Assembly (NCBI GenBank): GCA_947258825.1
Contig: CAMYJX010000016.1
Span: 1 to 62,228, forward strand
Source: an uncultured Pseudomonadales bacterium
GTDB taxonomy: Bacteria > Pseudomonadota > Gammaproteobacteria > Pseudomonadales > Azotimanducaceae
Reading direction: 5' to 3'
Length of the DNA stretch: 62,228 nucleotides
A program made the position numbers and the translations under genes. The notes below the pieces were generated by a model. It ran no database searches. It was not told where the DNA came from and saw only the letters and a program-made list of their open reading frames with translations. Position 1 is the stretch's first letter; every line of letters begins with the position of its first letter. Shown one piece after another: positions 38,463-47,359 of the stretch.

Positions 38463-38972
38463 ATGAAGCTTTGGTTGATCCGTCACGCCAAGTCCGATTG
38501 GAGCGAGCCGGCACGCTCTGACTTCGATCGGCCGCTCAACAAGCGGGGCCGCCGCGATGGGCCCAGAATGCAAGCCTGGTTGTCTGAGCAGGATCACCCG
38601 GCAAGCTGGATCTGGTCAAGCAAAGCCAGACGCGCCCGGGCCACAGCCGATTTCGTAGCGGCCGGATTCCATCGCTGCTCGCCGACCATCGCCGAGGATG
38701 AGCGTCTTTATCTGGCCAGTCCGGAGAACATTCTGGCGGTAATCCGAGAGACGCCGGATCCGGAGCCCGTTGCAGCGTTGATCGCTCACAATCCTGGCAT
38801 GACCTATCTGGTCAACCTGCTGGCGGGCGATGAAGTGCTGGATAACCTTCCAACCTTCGGCATCGCCAGATTTGACCTGCCCGGCCCCTGGTCGGATTTG
38901 CGCTACGGAATCGGCAGGCTTGATTTCCTGATGAGCCCGAAGCGCCTTTCCAGCCAGAGCTCAGGCAGCTGA
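38463..38972 (+). CDS. sixA: SixA-type phosphohistidine phosphatase
   Basis: The 169-residue histidine-phosphatase-superfamily protein begins KLWLIRHAKSDW, with the RHA catalytic motif, and has DRPLNKRGRRDGPRM, WSSKARRARATA and AHNPGMTYL. These match SixA, which dephosphorylates phosphohistidine in phosphorelay or PTS proteins. I use ATG 38463; upstream in-frame codons have no family match. It abuts the VOC gene. Confidence 0.9.
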   Translation: MKLWLIRHAKSDWSEPARSDFDRPLNKRGRRDGPRMQAWLSEQDHPASWIWSSKARRARATADFVAAGFHRCSPTIAEDERLYLASPENILAVIRETPDPEPVAALIAHNPGMTYLVNLLAGDEVLDNLPTFGIARFDLPGPWSDLRYGIGRLDFLMSPKRLSSQSSGS

Positions 38973-38973
38973 G

Positions 38974-39651
38974 ATGATCGAACTCGCCAAACCCGCGCTG
39001 GATATCGGGCTTTTCACAAACGACCGCGACGCCGTTCTGGACTTCTGGCAGCAGCAGGCAGGGCTACCGTTCAGCGAGAAGCTGCCTCTGGGCGGCGGCC
39101 TGCAGCAGCATCGCCACGCCATCGGTGAGACCGTGCTGAAAATCAACCACGCCCGGGATCCTCTCGCCTTGGAACCCGCCTGCGGCATCCGAAAGCTGAT
39201 TCTGGCCCGGCCAGATCGCGATGAAGTCGCCGAGCTTTCAGACCCCGACGGCAACCGGCTGGCCATGGTACCTGCAAACTACGAGGGCATAACCCAACTG
39301 CGGGTGGAGCTGGTTGTCAACGACCTGCAGCGCCACCAGGATTTTTACGGCGAGGTGCTTGGTTTTCCCGAGTTGAGCGCCGACACCTTCCTGTGTGGCG
39401 TCTCGCAGCTCCGGCTGCTTCAGGGAGAGGCAACGATTAACCCGGTCCAGCAGGCACGCGGTTACCGATATACGACCATACAGGTTTTCGACGTGCTGGG
39501 ATGCCATGCGGAAATTCTGCGCAAAGGCGGTCAGGAGGGACGCTCGCCGGTGAAGCTGGGCGAGGTCGCACACATATCCTTCGTGCGCGACCCGGACGGC
39601 AATTGGATCGAAATTTCCCAGCGGAAGTCCATCACGGGTTCGCTGGACTAG
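38974..39651 (+). CDS. VOC (glyoxalase/dioxygenase) family protein
   Basis: The 225-residue protein contains two betaalphabetabetabeta modules (about 8-95 and 105-220). DIGLFTNDRDAVLDFWQQ, QHRHAIG, LRVELVVNDLQRHQDFYGEVLGF and VRDPDGNWIEISQR are typical of the vicinal-oxygen-chelate fold. The reaction is unknown. It starts one base after sixA and ends in TAG. Confidence 0.85.
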   Translation: MIELAKPALDIGLFTNDRDAVLDFWQQQAGLPFSEKLPLGGGLQQHRHAIGETVLKINHARDPLALEPACGIRKLILARPDRDEVAELSDPDGNRLAMVPANYEGITQLRVELVVNDLQRHQDFYGEVLGFPELSADTFLCGVSQLRLLQGEATINPVQQARGYRYTTIQVFDVLGCHAEILRKGGQEGRSPVKLGEVAHISFVRDPDGNWIEISQRKSITGSLD

Positions 39652-39721
39652 GCCCCGAAGTGAGGTATAACGTACCCCCATACGAACAACTCAGACGAAC
39701 AACTCAGACGGAGACAACTTA

Positions 39722-39922
39722 ATGGGCTTTTTCTCTTTTCTCGTACTCCTGGCCATCGCATATCTGGTCTGGCGCGTCACCGATCAGCTGCCGGACCTGA
39801 TTTTCCGCCTCAGCGAGATTCAGCGCGACGTTGCCGAACTGCGTCGTCGCCTGAACGAGGAGCAGACCGCAGGCCAGTCGTCCGAAGCCGCGGGCACTGA
39901 GGCCGAGGCAGCCCAGGACTGA
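39722..39922 (+). CDS. Small single-pass membrane protein with a coiled coil
   Basis: The 66-residue protein has one N-terminal helix (FFSFLVLLAIAYLVWRV), then a heptad-like segment (FRLSEIQRDVAELRRRLNEE) and an acidic Ala/Glu tail. CGGAGAC precedes the ATG. The upstream gap carries two copies of ACGAACAACTCAG. It may be a partner of the following membrane protein; function is unknown. Confidence 0.65.
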   Translation: MGFFSFLVLLAIAYLVWRVTDQLPDLIFRLSEIQRDVAELRRRLNEEQTAGQSSEAAGTEAEAAQD

Positions 39923-39951
39923 GCTGCAAGCACCCGGCAGAACGTCAAGGG

Positions 39952-40725
39952 ATGATCCGTACCAACCCCGACTGGCGGGTATGGCTGGGCCTGGCGCTCA
40001 CCGCCGCCTGGCTGATGCTCGGGGTCATATACATCTCCGGGGTCATTGGCTGGCGGCAGCTGCCGTTCATCGGCGCCGATGATCTGGGAAGCTTTCTGGA
40101 AGGCGCCTTTGCCCCGCTGGCATTTCTCTGGCTGGTGATCGGCTACTTCCTGCAGAAAAAGGAGCTGGAGCAGAACACCCGGGCGCTGCAAGCCCAGGCG
40201 GAAGAGATAACGCGCACCGCGGAGCAGGCGGTGATCCAGTCCGAGAAGATGGCGGCTTCCGAAATTCACGCGCGGCAGGGCACCTTTCTGCAGATTGCCA
40301 ACAACGTGCGCTTCTCGCTGGGTTCCATCAGCGGTCTACTGTATCTCTCCAGCCATAGCACTCGCGAAGAAGACGGCACCGTTACGCCGGATGAGATGAG
40401 CCGGCTGTTTTCTTTGCAGTCGGCCCAGGACCCGGACATCTTTTCACGACGTCTACTGGAAACCCACGCGCAGATGGACGATCCGCAAGAACAGTTCGCC
40501 CTCTTCTACGGCACGAAGGTCAGGGCGCGTCATTCGAACAACTTCATCTACACGTTCGAGCGCCTGATGCGCCGAGCGGAAGAGGTAGACCCGGATTTCA
40601 TGATCAGAGACGCCCTGCTCACCGGCAGCCAGGGCTTCATTTACCGGCTGGCTAAACGTCACCAGGACAACGCGCCACCCGAGCTGGCGGATCCAGGCCA
40701 GACCGGCACTCAGGTCAACTTCTGA
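39952..40725 (+). CDS. Membrane protein of unknown function
   Basis: The 257-residue protein has two N-terminal helices (about 12-32 and 50-72) followed by a long helix (KKELEQNTRALQAQAEEITR) likely to form a coiled coil, then a soluble domain. The layout resembles putative phage-abortive or sensor membrane proteins, but I recognise no motif. It follows the 66-residue membrane protein by 29 bases. Confidence 0.65.
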   Translation: MIRTNPDWRVWLGLALTAAWLMLGVIYISGVIGWRQLPFIGADDLGSFLEGAFAPLAFLWLVIGYFLQKKELEQNTRALQAQAEEITRTAEQAVIQSEKMAASEIHARQGTFLQIANNVRFSLGSISGLLYLSSHSTREEDGTVTPDEMSRLFSLQSAQDPDIFSRRLLETHAQMDDPQEQFALFYGTKVRARHSNNFIYTFERLMRRAEEVDPDFMIRDALLTGSQGFIYRLAKRHQDNAPPELADPGQTGTQVNF

Positions 40726-40753
40726 TGGCCGCAGCCGAAACGGGCGTTTCCCC

Positions 40754-41368
40754 ATGCACCGTAATTCAACGCCCATGCTAAGACCAGCCAGCATAGACCC
40801 GGTGGCACAGCTGCGGGCCGAGCGCATCAGCGCACGGGATAACGAGGATCCTTGCGCCAGCCTGTGCACCGTCGCGTCCGTGGACCGGGACGGGCTTCCC
40901 CATGCGCGAACGCTGGTACTGCGGGACGTGGAAGAGCAGCTGGCCATCTTCGGCAATCGGACCAGCCCCAAATGGCAGCAGATGCCCGAAGGCACGGTGG
41001 TGGCGGTCGTGGTCTGGCTGCCGAGCCTGAGCCTGCAGTATCGCCTGCGCTGCACCACCCGACCCGTTGCTGACCATGTGGTTCACGCGAGCTGGCAGCT
41101 GCGGCCTGCCACGCCGAAGAAGCTGGACTGGCTGTATACCCATCATCAGCCTCAGAGCACCCCGGTGACGGACCGTGCAGCCCTGTTGAGCTTGCTGGAA
41201 AGCCTCGACTTGCCGGAGCCACTGATAGCCCCGGACACAGCCGCAGGTCTGTTCCTTACCCCGCAGGTGGTGGAGCGACTGGACCTCAATCAGCCGGACG
41301 GCGTGCACGACCGGCGGCACTTCGAGCGAACGGATCGGGGTTGGCTGGAATCGGTTCTGGTACCCTGA
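40754..41368 (+). CDS. Pyridoxamine 5'-phosphate oxidase family flavoprotein
   Basis: The 204-residue protein has the split-barrel FMN pattern: CTVASVDRDGLPHARTLVLRDVEEQLAIFGN, SPKWQQM, and LDLNQPDGVHDRRHFER at the C-terminus. The N-terminal half matches PNPOx (FMN site), but the middle diverges from classical PdxH, so vitamin B6 oxidation is uncertain. It is convergent with metR. Confidence 0.75.
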   Translation: MHRNSTPMLRPASIDPVAQLRAERISARDNEDPCASLCTVASVDRDGLPHARTLVLRDVEEQLAIFGNRTSPKWQQMPEGTVVAVVVWLPSLSLQYRLRCTTRPVADHVVHASWQLRPATPKKLDWLYTHHQPQSTPVTDRAALLSLLESLDLPEPLIAPDTAAGLFLTPQVVERLDLNQPDGVHDRRHFERTDRGWLESVLVP

Positions 41369-41384
41369 GCCGGGCTGGCGCAGC

Positions 41385-42335
41385 TCAGCCTCGTGAGAGC
41401 GGGTGCTCGTCCAGCTCGGCGGTAACAATGCCTACCAGGGTATCGAAGCAGACGGTCTTGGCGATCTCGATAAAGCCCTGAATGAAAGGTGCCTGTCGTT
41501 GGTCCTCTCGAACCGCGGCGTAAAGGGTTGGCCATATCCCCTCCTCACCCAGGGATTTGACGACCACGTAGTCGCGCCGCAGATACTCGTGCAGCGCCCA
41601 GTTAGGGAGGCAGACCACGCCACGGCCGCTGGCGACAAGCTGGATCATCATCGTGGTGAGCTCCGCATGGCGGACTCGGGCCGGTTCAACGCCCGCCGGT
41701 TCGAGAAAGCTCTTGAATACGTCCAGCCGATCCCGGTCCACCGGGTAGCAGATGAGGGTTTCGCCGGCCAGATCATCTGGCTCCACCCAGGGACGATCCG
41801 CCAGAGCGTGGTCCCGGGGCAGGGCAAGCTGGGCTTCGTAGCTGAACAGCGGTACATAAGCCAGGCTGTCGTCATCAATGGGATCCGCCGTGATCACCAA
41901 ATCAAGATCGCCCCGGGCCAACGCGGGCAAAGGCGCGAAATGAAAGCCGCTGGCTATGTCCAGCTCGACGTCGGACCAGGCCTCACGATAGCGATTGATG
42001 GCTGGCAGCAGCCACTCGAAGCAGCTGTGACACTCGATGGCCATGAAAATTCTGCCCGACTCGCCACCCGCGAGCCTGGCCAGATCGTGCTCGGCGTTGT
42101 GCAGCAGCGGCAGGGCATCATCGGCCAGCCGCAGCAGCCGCTGCCCGGCGCTGGTGAAGCGAACGGGCCGCGTTTTGCGGATGAACAGGGCGCAACCCAG
42201 CCGAGACTCCAGATCCTTTAGCTGGTGAGACAGCGCCGACTGGGTCAGGAAGACCTTTTCGGCAGCTTCCACCAGGCTGCCCGTGTCTCGTAGCGCAACC
42301 AGGGTCCGAAGATGCCTCAGCTCGATCTGGCTCAT
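41385..42335 (-). CDS. metR: LysR-type regulator of methionine synthesis
   Basis: The 316-residue protein has an N-terminal HTH (ELRHLRTLVALRDTGSLVEA, TQSALSHQLKDLE) and an effector domain with MAIECHSCFEWLLPA and ETLICYPVDRDRLDVFKSFL. These match MetR, which uses homocysteine as co-activator to control metE and metH. A MetR-box-like palindrome overlaps its start codon, which would allow autorepression. Confidence 0.9.
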   Translation of the reverse strand: MSQIELRHLRTLVALRDTGSLVEAAEKVFLTQSALSHQLKDLESRLGCALFIRKTRPVRFTSAGQRLLRLADDALPLLHNAEHDLARLAGGESGRIFMAIECHSCFEWLLPAINRYREAWSDVELDIASGFHFAPLPALARGDLDLVITADPIDDDSLAYVPLFSYEAQLALPRDHALADRPWVEPDDLAGETLICYPVDRDRLDVFKSFLEPAGVEPARVRHAELTTMMIQLVASGRGVVCLPNWALHEYLRRDYVVVKSLGEEGIWPTLYAAVREDQRQAPFIQGFIEIAKTVCFDTLVGIVTAELDEHPLSRG

Positions 42336-42347
42336 GAATACTGTTCA
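42335..42347. promoter_or_regulatory. MetR-box-like palindrome at the metR start
   Basis: TGAATACTGTTCA agrees with the TGAA-N5-TTCA arms of the MetR consensus; the central base differs. It begins at the metR start codon. A second, wider ATGAA/TTCAT pair lies at 42359-42380. Together they fit MetR control of metR and perhaps the divergent gene. Confidence 0.5.
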
Positions 42348-42480
42348 GGAAAAACCGAATGAACACGCATATTATTCATGTTTTCAGCAGCTGTCATCTG
42401 AATCCAGATTTGTGGGGTGGTGCACAAAGGGGTAGTTTCAGCTCCTATAAACTGACTGCCAGGTCGATGGATCGCTACGC

Positions 42481-43437
42481 ATGTTCAATTCCAATCGAGT
42501 TCTCATAGATGCCTTCGTGGCGCACTCAGAGCAGGTCTACCGGGAAGCGTTTCCGGGGCTGGATGCCGAGCTGTCCGCCGGGCTGGAACGCGCGGCCCGC
42601 ACCGCGCTGGGGACTTTGCTCAACTGCGACTGCCCGTACCACGATCTCGAACACACTATGCTGGTAACCGATGCCGGCATGACCATTCTGCGCGGACGCA
42701 TCCTTTCCCGCGGAGATCTCGCTCCCCAGGCCTGGCTGCAGGCGGTGGTCGCCCTGCTCTGCCACGACCTGGGATATTTGCGCGGGCTTCTGAAAGAGGA
42801 TCTCGACGGTAGCTATCTGGCGGACGAACAGGGCGCGAGGGTATCCCCCCCGCGAGGAGCCACCGATGCTTACCTGATGCCCTATCACGTCGCCCGCAGC
42901 TGCATGTTCGTCAGAGAGCGTTTCGCCAGAGACCCGGTAATAGACACCGCGCTGGTAACGGAGTACATCGACATGACTCGATTCCCCGTGCCCGAGGAAT
43001 CTCAGTATCAGCGCGTGGATACGCTTGGCGCGCTGGTAAGAGCCGCGGATCTCATTGGCCAGATGGGCGATCCCGCCTATGGCAACAAGCAAGCACGGCT
43101 GTTCTGGGAGTTTCAGGAAACCGGCGAAGCCGCTCGGCTCGGTTACAGCAACCCGGCAGAGCTGCGCGCAGACTTCCCGGAATTTTTCTACGAGCGGGTG
43201 TATCCGTACCTCAGCGAGTCGCTGGCGTACCTGCACAAAACCCCGGACGGGCAGCAGTGGATTGCCAACCTGTTCCATCACGTGCATGCCCGAGGGGGCA
43301 GCAACGCGAGCGACGGCACCGGCACCAGGCCCGGCTGGTTACCCGAGCACAGCCTCCACGATTACCTGGACCGGACCCATCTGGACCGGACAAAGGCGAG
43401 CGAGCCCGTTTCACGTATCTCCATCCGTAACCGGTAG
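42481..43437 (+). CDS. HD-domain metal-dependent phosphohydrolase
   Basis: The 318-residue helical protein has CPYHDLEHTMLVTD near residue 57 and LLCHDLGYLRG near 98, supplying the H...HD metal ligands. The family includes nucleotide and cyclic-nucleotide phosphodiesterases; the cNMP-PDE-like YHxxxHxxxV pattern is suggestive. It is divergent from metR, and its TAG stop lies 49 bases before the glycosyltransferase. Confidence 0.8.
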   Translation: MFNSNRVLIDAFVAHSEQVYREAFPGLDAELSAGLERAARTALGTLLNCDCPYHDLEHTMLVTDAGMTILRGRILSRGDLAPQAWLQAVVALLCHDLGYLRGLLKEDLDGSYLADEQGARVSPPRGATDAYLMPYHVARSCMFVRERFARDPVIDTALVTEYIDMTRFPVPEESQYQRVDTLGALVRAADLIGQMGDPAYGNKQARLFWEFQETGEAARLGYSNPAELRADFPEFFYERVYPYLSESLAYLHKTPDGQQWIANLFHHVHARGGSNASDGTGTRPGWLPEHSLHDYLDRTHLDRTKASEPVSRISIRNR

Positions 43438-43486
43438 TCATCCCGGAGCCTGAACATTAGAATCCAGGCCTTTGCCTGGAAGTACC

Positions 43487-44761
43487 ATGTCAGAGCTGGC
43501 GTTGCGCAACGATGAAGCGCCCAACTCACCATTGCGTATCGCGCTCCTGGGGTACCGCAGCAACCCCTTCAGCGGCGGCCAGGGCATCTACCTGAAATAT
43601 CTGTCGAGCGCCCTGGCAGAGGCCGGCCATGAAGTCGACGTCATTTCAGGCGAGCCGTACCCGGACCTGGACCCGCGCATTCGCCTGGTGAAGCTCCCCG
43701 GGTTGAATCTCTTCGAGGCCAAAAACCACGTCACCGCGCTGAGGCCCCGGCATCTGCGGTCGATGACGGACACCTTTGAATGGTTGTCGATGCTGACGGG
43801 CGGGTTTCCCGAGCCCTACACCTTCGGGCGGCGCCTGCAACGGCATTTCCAGGCGCTGCAGATAAGCGGCAGGCACTACGACATCGTGCACGACAACCAG
43901 TCCTTGAGCTACGGGGCGCTGGCGTTGCAGCAGCAGGGCCTGCCGCTGGTGACGACCATCCACCACCCGATCACCTGGGACAGGGACATCGCACTGACCC
44001 ACGCAGAAAACTGGCAAGAGCGCTTGCTCATCCGCCGCTGGCACAATTTTCTCAACATGCAGACCAAGGTGGCCCGCCGACTGCAGTGGGTGGTCACTGT
44101 GAGCGAGCGATCCAGACAGGACATCTGCACCGCGTTCGACATCCCGCCGCAGCAGGTGCACGTGGTGTACAACGGCGTCGATACCCAGGTCTTCCGACCC
44201 GAACCCGACATCGCCCGGAACCCCTGGCAGCTGATCACCACGGCCAGCGCAGACCAGCCTCTGAAGGGCACCCAGCACCTGATTCCCGCGTTTGCCCAGC
44301 TGTGCGGGCAGTTTCCGAAACTCCGCCTCACCTTCATCGGTCGACCCAAACCCGGAGGCCCTACCGAACGGCTCATCGACCAACTGGGGGTGCGCGAGCG
44401 GATAGTTTTCATGCACGGCATTTCCGCGGATGAGATGCGTACCCTCTACGCCAGCTCTGCTGTGGCCGTGATCCCCTCCGAGTATGAAGGCTTCGGGCTT
44501 CCTGCCGCAGAGGCCATGGCCTGCGGCACGCCAGTGGTCTCCACAGATGGCGGCGCCCTGCCCGAGGTGGTGGGCAAGGCAGGTGTTATCGTGCCGGCCG
44601 GAAGTCCGAACGCGCTGGCATCAGCTATAGGCCAGTTGCTGCAGGACCCCGCCCGCCGCGCGGAGCTGGGGAGGCAGGGTCGAGGGCACATCGAGAAGAA
44701 CTTCTCCTGGTCTCAGGCGGCAAGCCAGATGACCGCCCTCTACCAGCAGGTTCTGGCGTGA
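43487..44761 (+). CDS. Glycosyltransferase family 4 (GT-B)
   Basis: The 424-residue protein has the N-terminal GGQGIYLKYLSSALAEAGHE and the C-terminal donor domain with VYNGVDTQVF, IPSEYEGFGLPAAEAMACGTPVV and GGALPEVVG (EX7E motif). It transfers a sugar from a nucleotide donor, probably to a lipid or polysaccharide at the cytoplasmic face. I use the ATG at 43487, preceded by GGAAG. It overlaps the methyltransferase at GTGA, and the next two genes are coupled in the same way. Confidence 0.9.
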   Translation: MSELALRNDEAPNSPLRIALLGYRSNPFSGGQGIYLKYLSSALAEAGHEVDVISGEPYPDLDPRIRLVKLPGLNLFEAKNHVTALRPRHLRSMTDTFEWLSMLTGGFPEPYTFGRRLQRHFQALQISGRHYDIVHDNQSLSYGALALQQQGLPLVTTIHHPITWDRDIALTHAENWQERLLIRRWHNFLNMQTKVARRLQWVVTVSERSRQDICTAFDIPPQQVHVVYNGVDTQVFRPEPDIARNPWQLITTASADQPLKGTQHLIPAFAQLCGQFPKLRLTFIGRPKPGGPTERLIDQLGVRERIVFMHGISADEMRTLYASSAVAVIPSEYEGFGLPAAEAMACGTPVVSTDGGALPEVVGKAGVIVPAGSPNALASAIGQLLQDPARRAELGRQGRGHIEKNFSWSQAASQMTALYQQVLA

Positions 44762-45486
44762 GCCTCACTACCGTCGACTTCCCGCGCCTGCAGCTCCAAC
44801 CCGGAGACCGGGTTCTCGATCTCGGCTGCGGGGAAGGCCGGCACGCCATCACCGCCTGGCTGGAAGCGGATGCTCAGGTAGTGGGCCTGGATCTTTCGTT
44901 GCAGGATCTGACAACCGCCAGAGAGCGGGCCGGACAGTTCGATAAGCCCGGCGAGGCCGACAGCGCGCTGGCCTGGATTCGGGGAAGCGGCCTGTCACTG
45001 CCGTTTCCGGATGCCACCTTCAACAAAGTCATCTGCGCCGAGGTGCTTGAACACGTGCCCGAATACTAGCAGATCCTGAGGGAGATTCAACGGGTACTGA
45101 AACCCGGCGGGCTTCTGGCGTTGAGCGTTCCACGTTTTTTTCCGGAATGGGTGTGCTGGCAACTTTCAGACGCCTACCACCAGGTTGAGGGCGGTCACAT
45201 CAGGATATTTCGCAGCGGGGAGCTGCGTGAAGCCGTGGAGCAGCAGAACCTGCGCTTTCTCAACCGTCACTGGGCACACGGCCTGCACGTGCCATATTGG
45301 TGGCTGCGCTGCCTGCTCTGGAACCGGGGTGAAGAAGCCTGGCCGGTGCGTACCTATCACCGGCTGCTGGTGTGGGACCTCATGCACAAACCGCGGCTTA
45401 CGAGATGGCTCGATCGCCTGCTGACCCCGCTGCTGGGCAAGAGCCTGGTTCTGTACTTCGTGCGCAACGATCTGCAGGCCTCATGA
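44758..45486 (+). CDS. Class I SAM-dependent methyltransferase, interrupted by TAG at codon 104
   Basis: The frame encodes a 242-codon Methyltransf_11-type protein. SAM motif I is VLDLGCGEGRHA, the acidic strand is VVGLDLS, and motif post-II is ICAEVLEHVPEY. A TAG at 45067-45069 follows, then the frame continues QILREIQRVLKPGGLLALSVP to the TGA at 45486. Homologues usually have Glu or similar at this point (GAG to TAG is one change). It starts at GTG in the glycosyltransferase stop and overlaps the next gene at ATGA, so the unit is translationally coupled, which the amber would disrupt. Confidence 0.85.
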
Positions 45487-46538
45487 ACCGCGGCGATTTC
45501 ATCCAGCACACGGCGGAATACATCGCCCGGGTTCAGCAGCCAAGCGGCGCGATTCCCTGGTTTCCCGGCGGCACTCTGGACCCGTGGGATCATGTCGAAG
45601 CAGCGATGGGCCTGTCCGTAGCTGGCTACATCGATGAAGCCGAGGCCGCATATCGTTGGTTGATGGGCCGCCAGCGGAATGATGGCGCATGGCTCGCCGC
45701 CTACGACGGTGACGAGATCGTCGACGGCACCCGGGCCGAAACAAACTTCGTGGCGTACGTGGCCACCGGTGTCTGGCATCACTATCTGATCTCCGGAAAC
45801 CACCGGTTTCTTGGCGATATGTGGCCGACGATAGACCGCGCCATGAAATTCGTGCTCAGCCTGCAGGCGCCAAGCGGCGAAGTTTACTGGGCCCTGGACA
45901 CCCGCACCGGCATCAACAAGGATGCGCTGGTGACGGGCTGCAGCTCCATCTACAAAAGCCTGGAATGTGCCATCAACGCGGCTGACATGCTGGGTGAGGA
46001 TACGCAACGGCTGGCAGCGGCAAGATCCGACCTGGGCGCCGCGCTGCGTTCCCGACCGGAGCGGTTCGATCGGACCTGGGAAAGCAAACAGCGCTATTCC
46101 ATGGACTGGTTCTATCCAGTGATGACCGGCGTCTTCGAAGGGGAGGCAGCAAGGCAGCGTCTCGCCCAGCGCTGGAAAACCTTCGTGGAGCCGGACCTGG
46201 GTTGCCGCTGCGTCGCCGATCAGGACTGGGTAACCATCGCAGAGTCGTGCGAGCTCACCCTGGCATGCCTCGCCGTTCAGGAAACCGGACCCGCCAGAAA
46301 TCTGTTCTCAACGCTTGCCCGATATCAGGCCGAGGATGGCTCCTGGTGGACCGGGTACGCTTTTACCGATGACGTCATGTGGCCCGATGAGCGGCCCACC
46401 TGGACCGCCGGCGCGGTGCTGCTGGCGGCGGATGCTTTGACGGCGCGCACGCCGGCGAGCCAGCTTTTTACCACGGTTTCGCTACCCGATTCTCTGCAGC
46501 ACCCCCAGCGTGCGGGTCGTCTCCAACGCCTCAAATAA
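45483..46538 (+). CDS. Prenyltransferase/terpene-cyclase-like alpha-barrel protein with QW repeats
   Basis: The 351-residue protein carries at least four QW-type repeats (VQQPSGAIPW, MGRQRNDGAWLA, LQAPSGEVYW, YQAEDGSWWTG) spread along the chain, as in the alpha/alpha barrels of squalene cyclases and protein prenyltransferases. The DxDD acid of cyclases is not visible. Its role beside a glycosyltransferase and two methyltransferases is unknown; it may bind or modify a lipid-linked glycan. It starts in the methyltransferase stop and its 3' end overlaps the convergent gene by 57 bases. Confidence 0.8.
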   Translation: MNRGDFIQHTAEYIARVQQPSGAIPWFPGGTLDPWDHVEAAMGLSVAGYIDEAEAAYRWLMGRQRNDGAWLAAYDGDEIVDGTRAETNFVAYVATGVWHHYLISGNHRFLGDMWPTIDRAMKFVLSLQAPSGEVYWALDTRTGINKDALVTGCSSIYKSLECAINAADMLGEDTQRLAAARSDLGAALRSRPERFDRTWESKQRYSMDWFYPVMTGVFEGEAARQRLAQRWKTFVEPDLGCRCVADQDWVTIAESCELTLACLAVQETGPARNLFSTLARYQAEDGSWWTGYAFTDDVMWPDERPTWTAGAVLLAADALTARTPASQLFTTVSLPDSLQHPQRAGRLQRLK

Positions 46539-47105
46539 ACCAGAGGCCAGCGCAAGCTGATAGATCTCGTACGGCGCCTGCCCGCCATCCGCAGGATTGG
46601 GGAAAATGTCGTGAATGGCTAAGAATCCTCCCAGCTGGACACGTGGCGACCAGACGCGATAGTCGCCGAGGGCGGCTTCCCGACTGTGGCCCCCATCGAT
46701 GAAAACCAGAGCAAGAGGATGCAGCCAGTGGCGCCCGGCCATCGCGGAGGACGCCACCACAGGAACAACGGTGCTCTCCAGCTTCGCCCGCGCCAGCGTA
46801 TCCCGGAACGTCGAAAACGAGTCCATGCGTCCTGATGGTTCATCCAGCAGATCTTCGTCGTGATAGGCCTCACCCGGTTGGTGCTCCTCGGAACCTCGAT
46901 GATGATCCACCGCATAGAGCAGCTGGTCGCGCTCGCAGCAGGCGGCACCGAGGTAGAGGGTGGATTTACCGCAATAGCTGCCCACTTCCAAACAGGGGCC
47001 GCGGGCGCTGGCTGCCAGAGCCAGCTGATAAAGGCGCTCACCCTCTTCCGCCTCGAGAAACCCCTTGACCGACTCAGGATCTACGGGAAGCCGCGGGCCA
47101 ATCAC
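46482..47105 (-). CDS. Class I SAM-dependent methyltransferase (Methyltransf_24 type)
   Basis: The 207-residue protein has the SAM loop CLEVGSYCGKSTLYLGAA near residue 38, an AVDHHRGSEEH strand end and LVFIDGGHSREAALGDYRVW, typical of the CmcI/Methyltransf_24 group. It probably O-methylates a small molecule or sugar. The start is GTG within the stop of the upstream 62-residue membrane protein. It ends in TAG and is convergent with the QW-repeat gene. Confidence 0.85.
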   Translation of the reverse strand: MIGPRLPVDPESVKGFLEAEEGERLYQLALAASARGPCLEVGSYCGKSTLYLGAACCERDQLLYAVDHHRGSEEHQPGEAYHDEDLLDEPSGRMDSFSTFRDTLARAKLESTVVPVVASSAMAGRHWLHPLALVFIDGGHSREAALGDYRVWSPRVQLGGFLAIHDIFPNPADGGQAPYEIYQLALASGLFEALETTRTLGVLQRIG

Positions 47106-47290
47106 AGCATCTCCAAAAGGAAGAACACGATGAGAAATGCAACCGGCAGCACCCCGGCAATATAGGCGATGAGATTCAGCAGCTGGTTCTGCTCGGCCGC
47201 TTCGGCGAGGGGCAGTCGCGGACCCAGCAGGAGCCAGGCGCTGCCACCGACGATGAACGCCAGCACGATGGTCAGTATTGCTGCGGCCAA
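47102..47290 (-). CDS. Two-helix small membrane protein
   Basis: The 62-residue protein has two hydrophobic helices (AAILTIVLAFIVGGSAWLLL and LIAYIAGVLPVAFLIVFFLL) joined by a short polar loop. It is coupled to the methyltransferase gene by a GTGA overlap and may anchor it. No family is recognised. Confidence 0.65.
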   Translation of the reverse strand: MAAAILTIVLAFIVGGSAWLLLGPRLPLAEAAEQNQLLNLIAYIAGVLPVAFLIVFFLLEML

Positions 47291-47359
47291 GTTTCAGATC
47301 CTCCCTGCGAGCGCTCCCTGAGCGCCTATACTTAAGCGAGTAAGCAAGCGAGTCTACCT

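Noticed and set aside
39680..39712. Two copies of ACGAACAACTCAG as a regulatory repeat
   Set aside because: Only two adjacent copies, no symmetry and no known motif; likely a small duplication.
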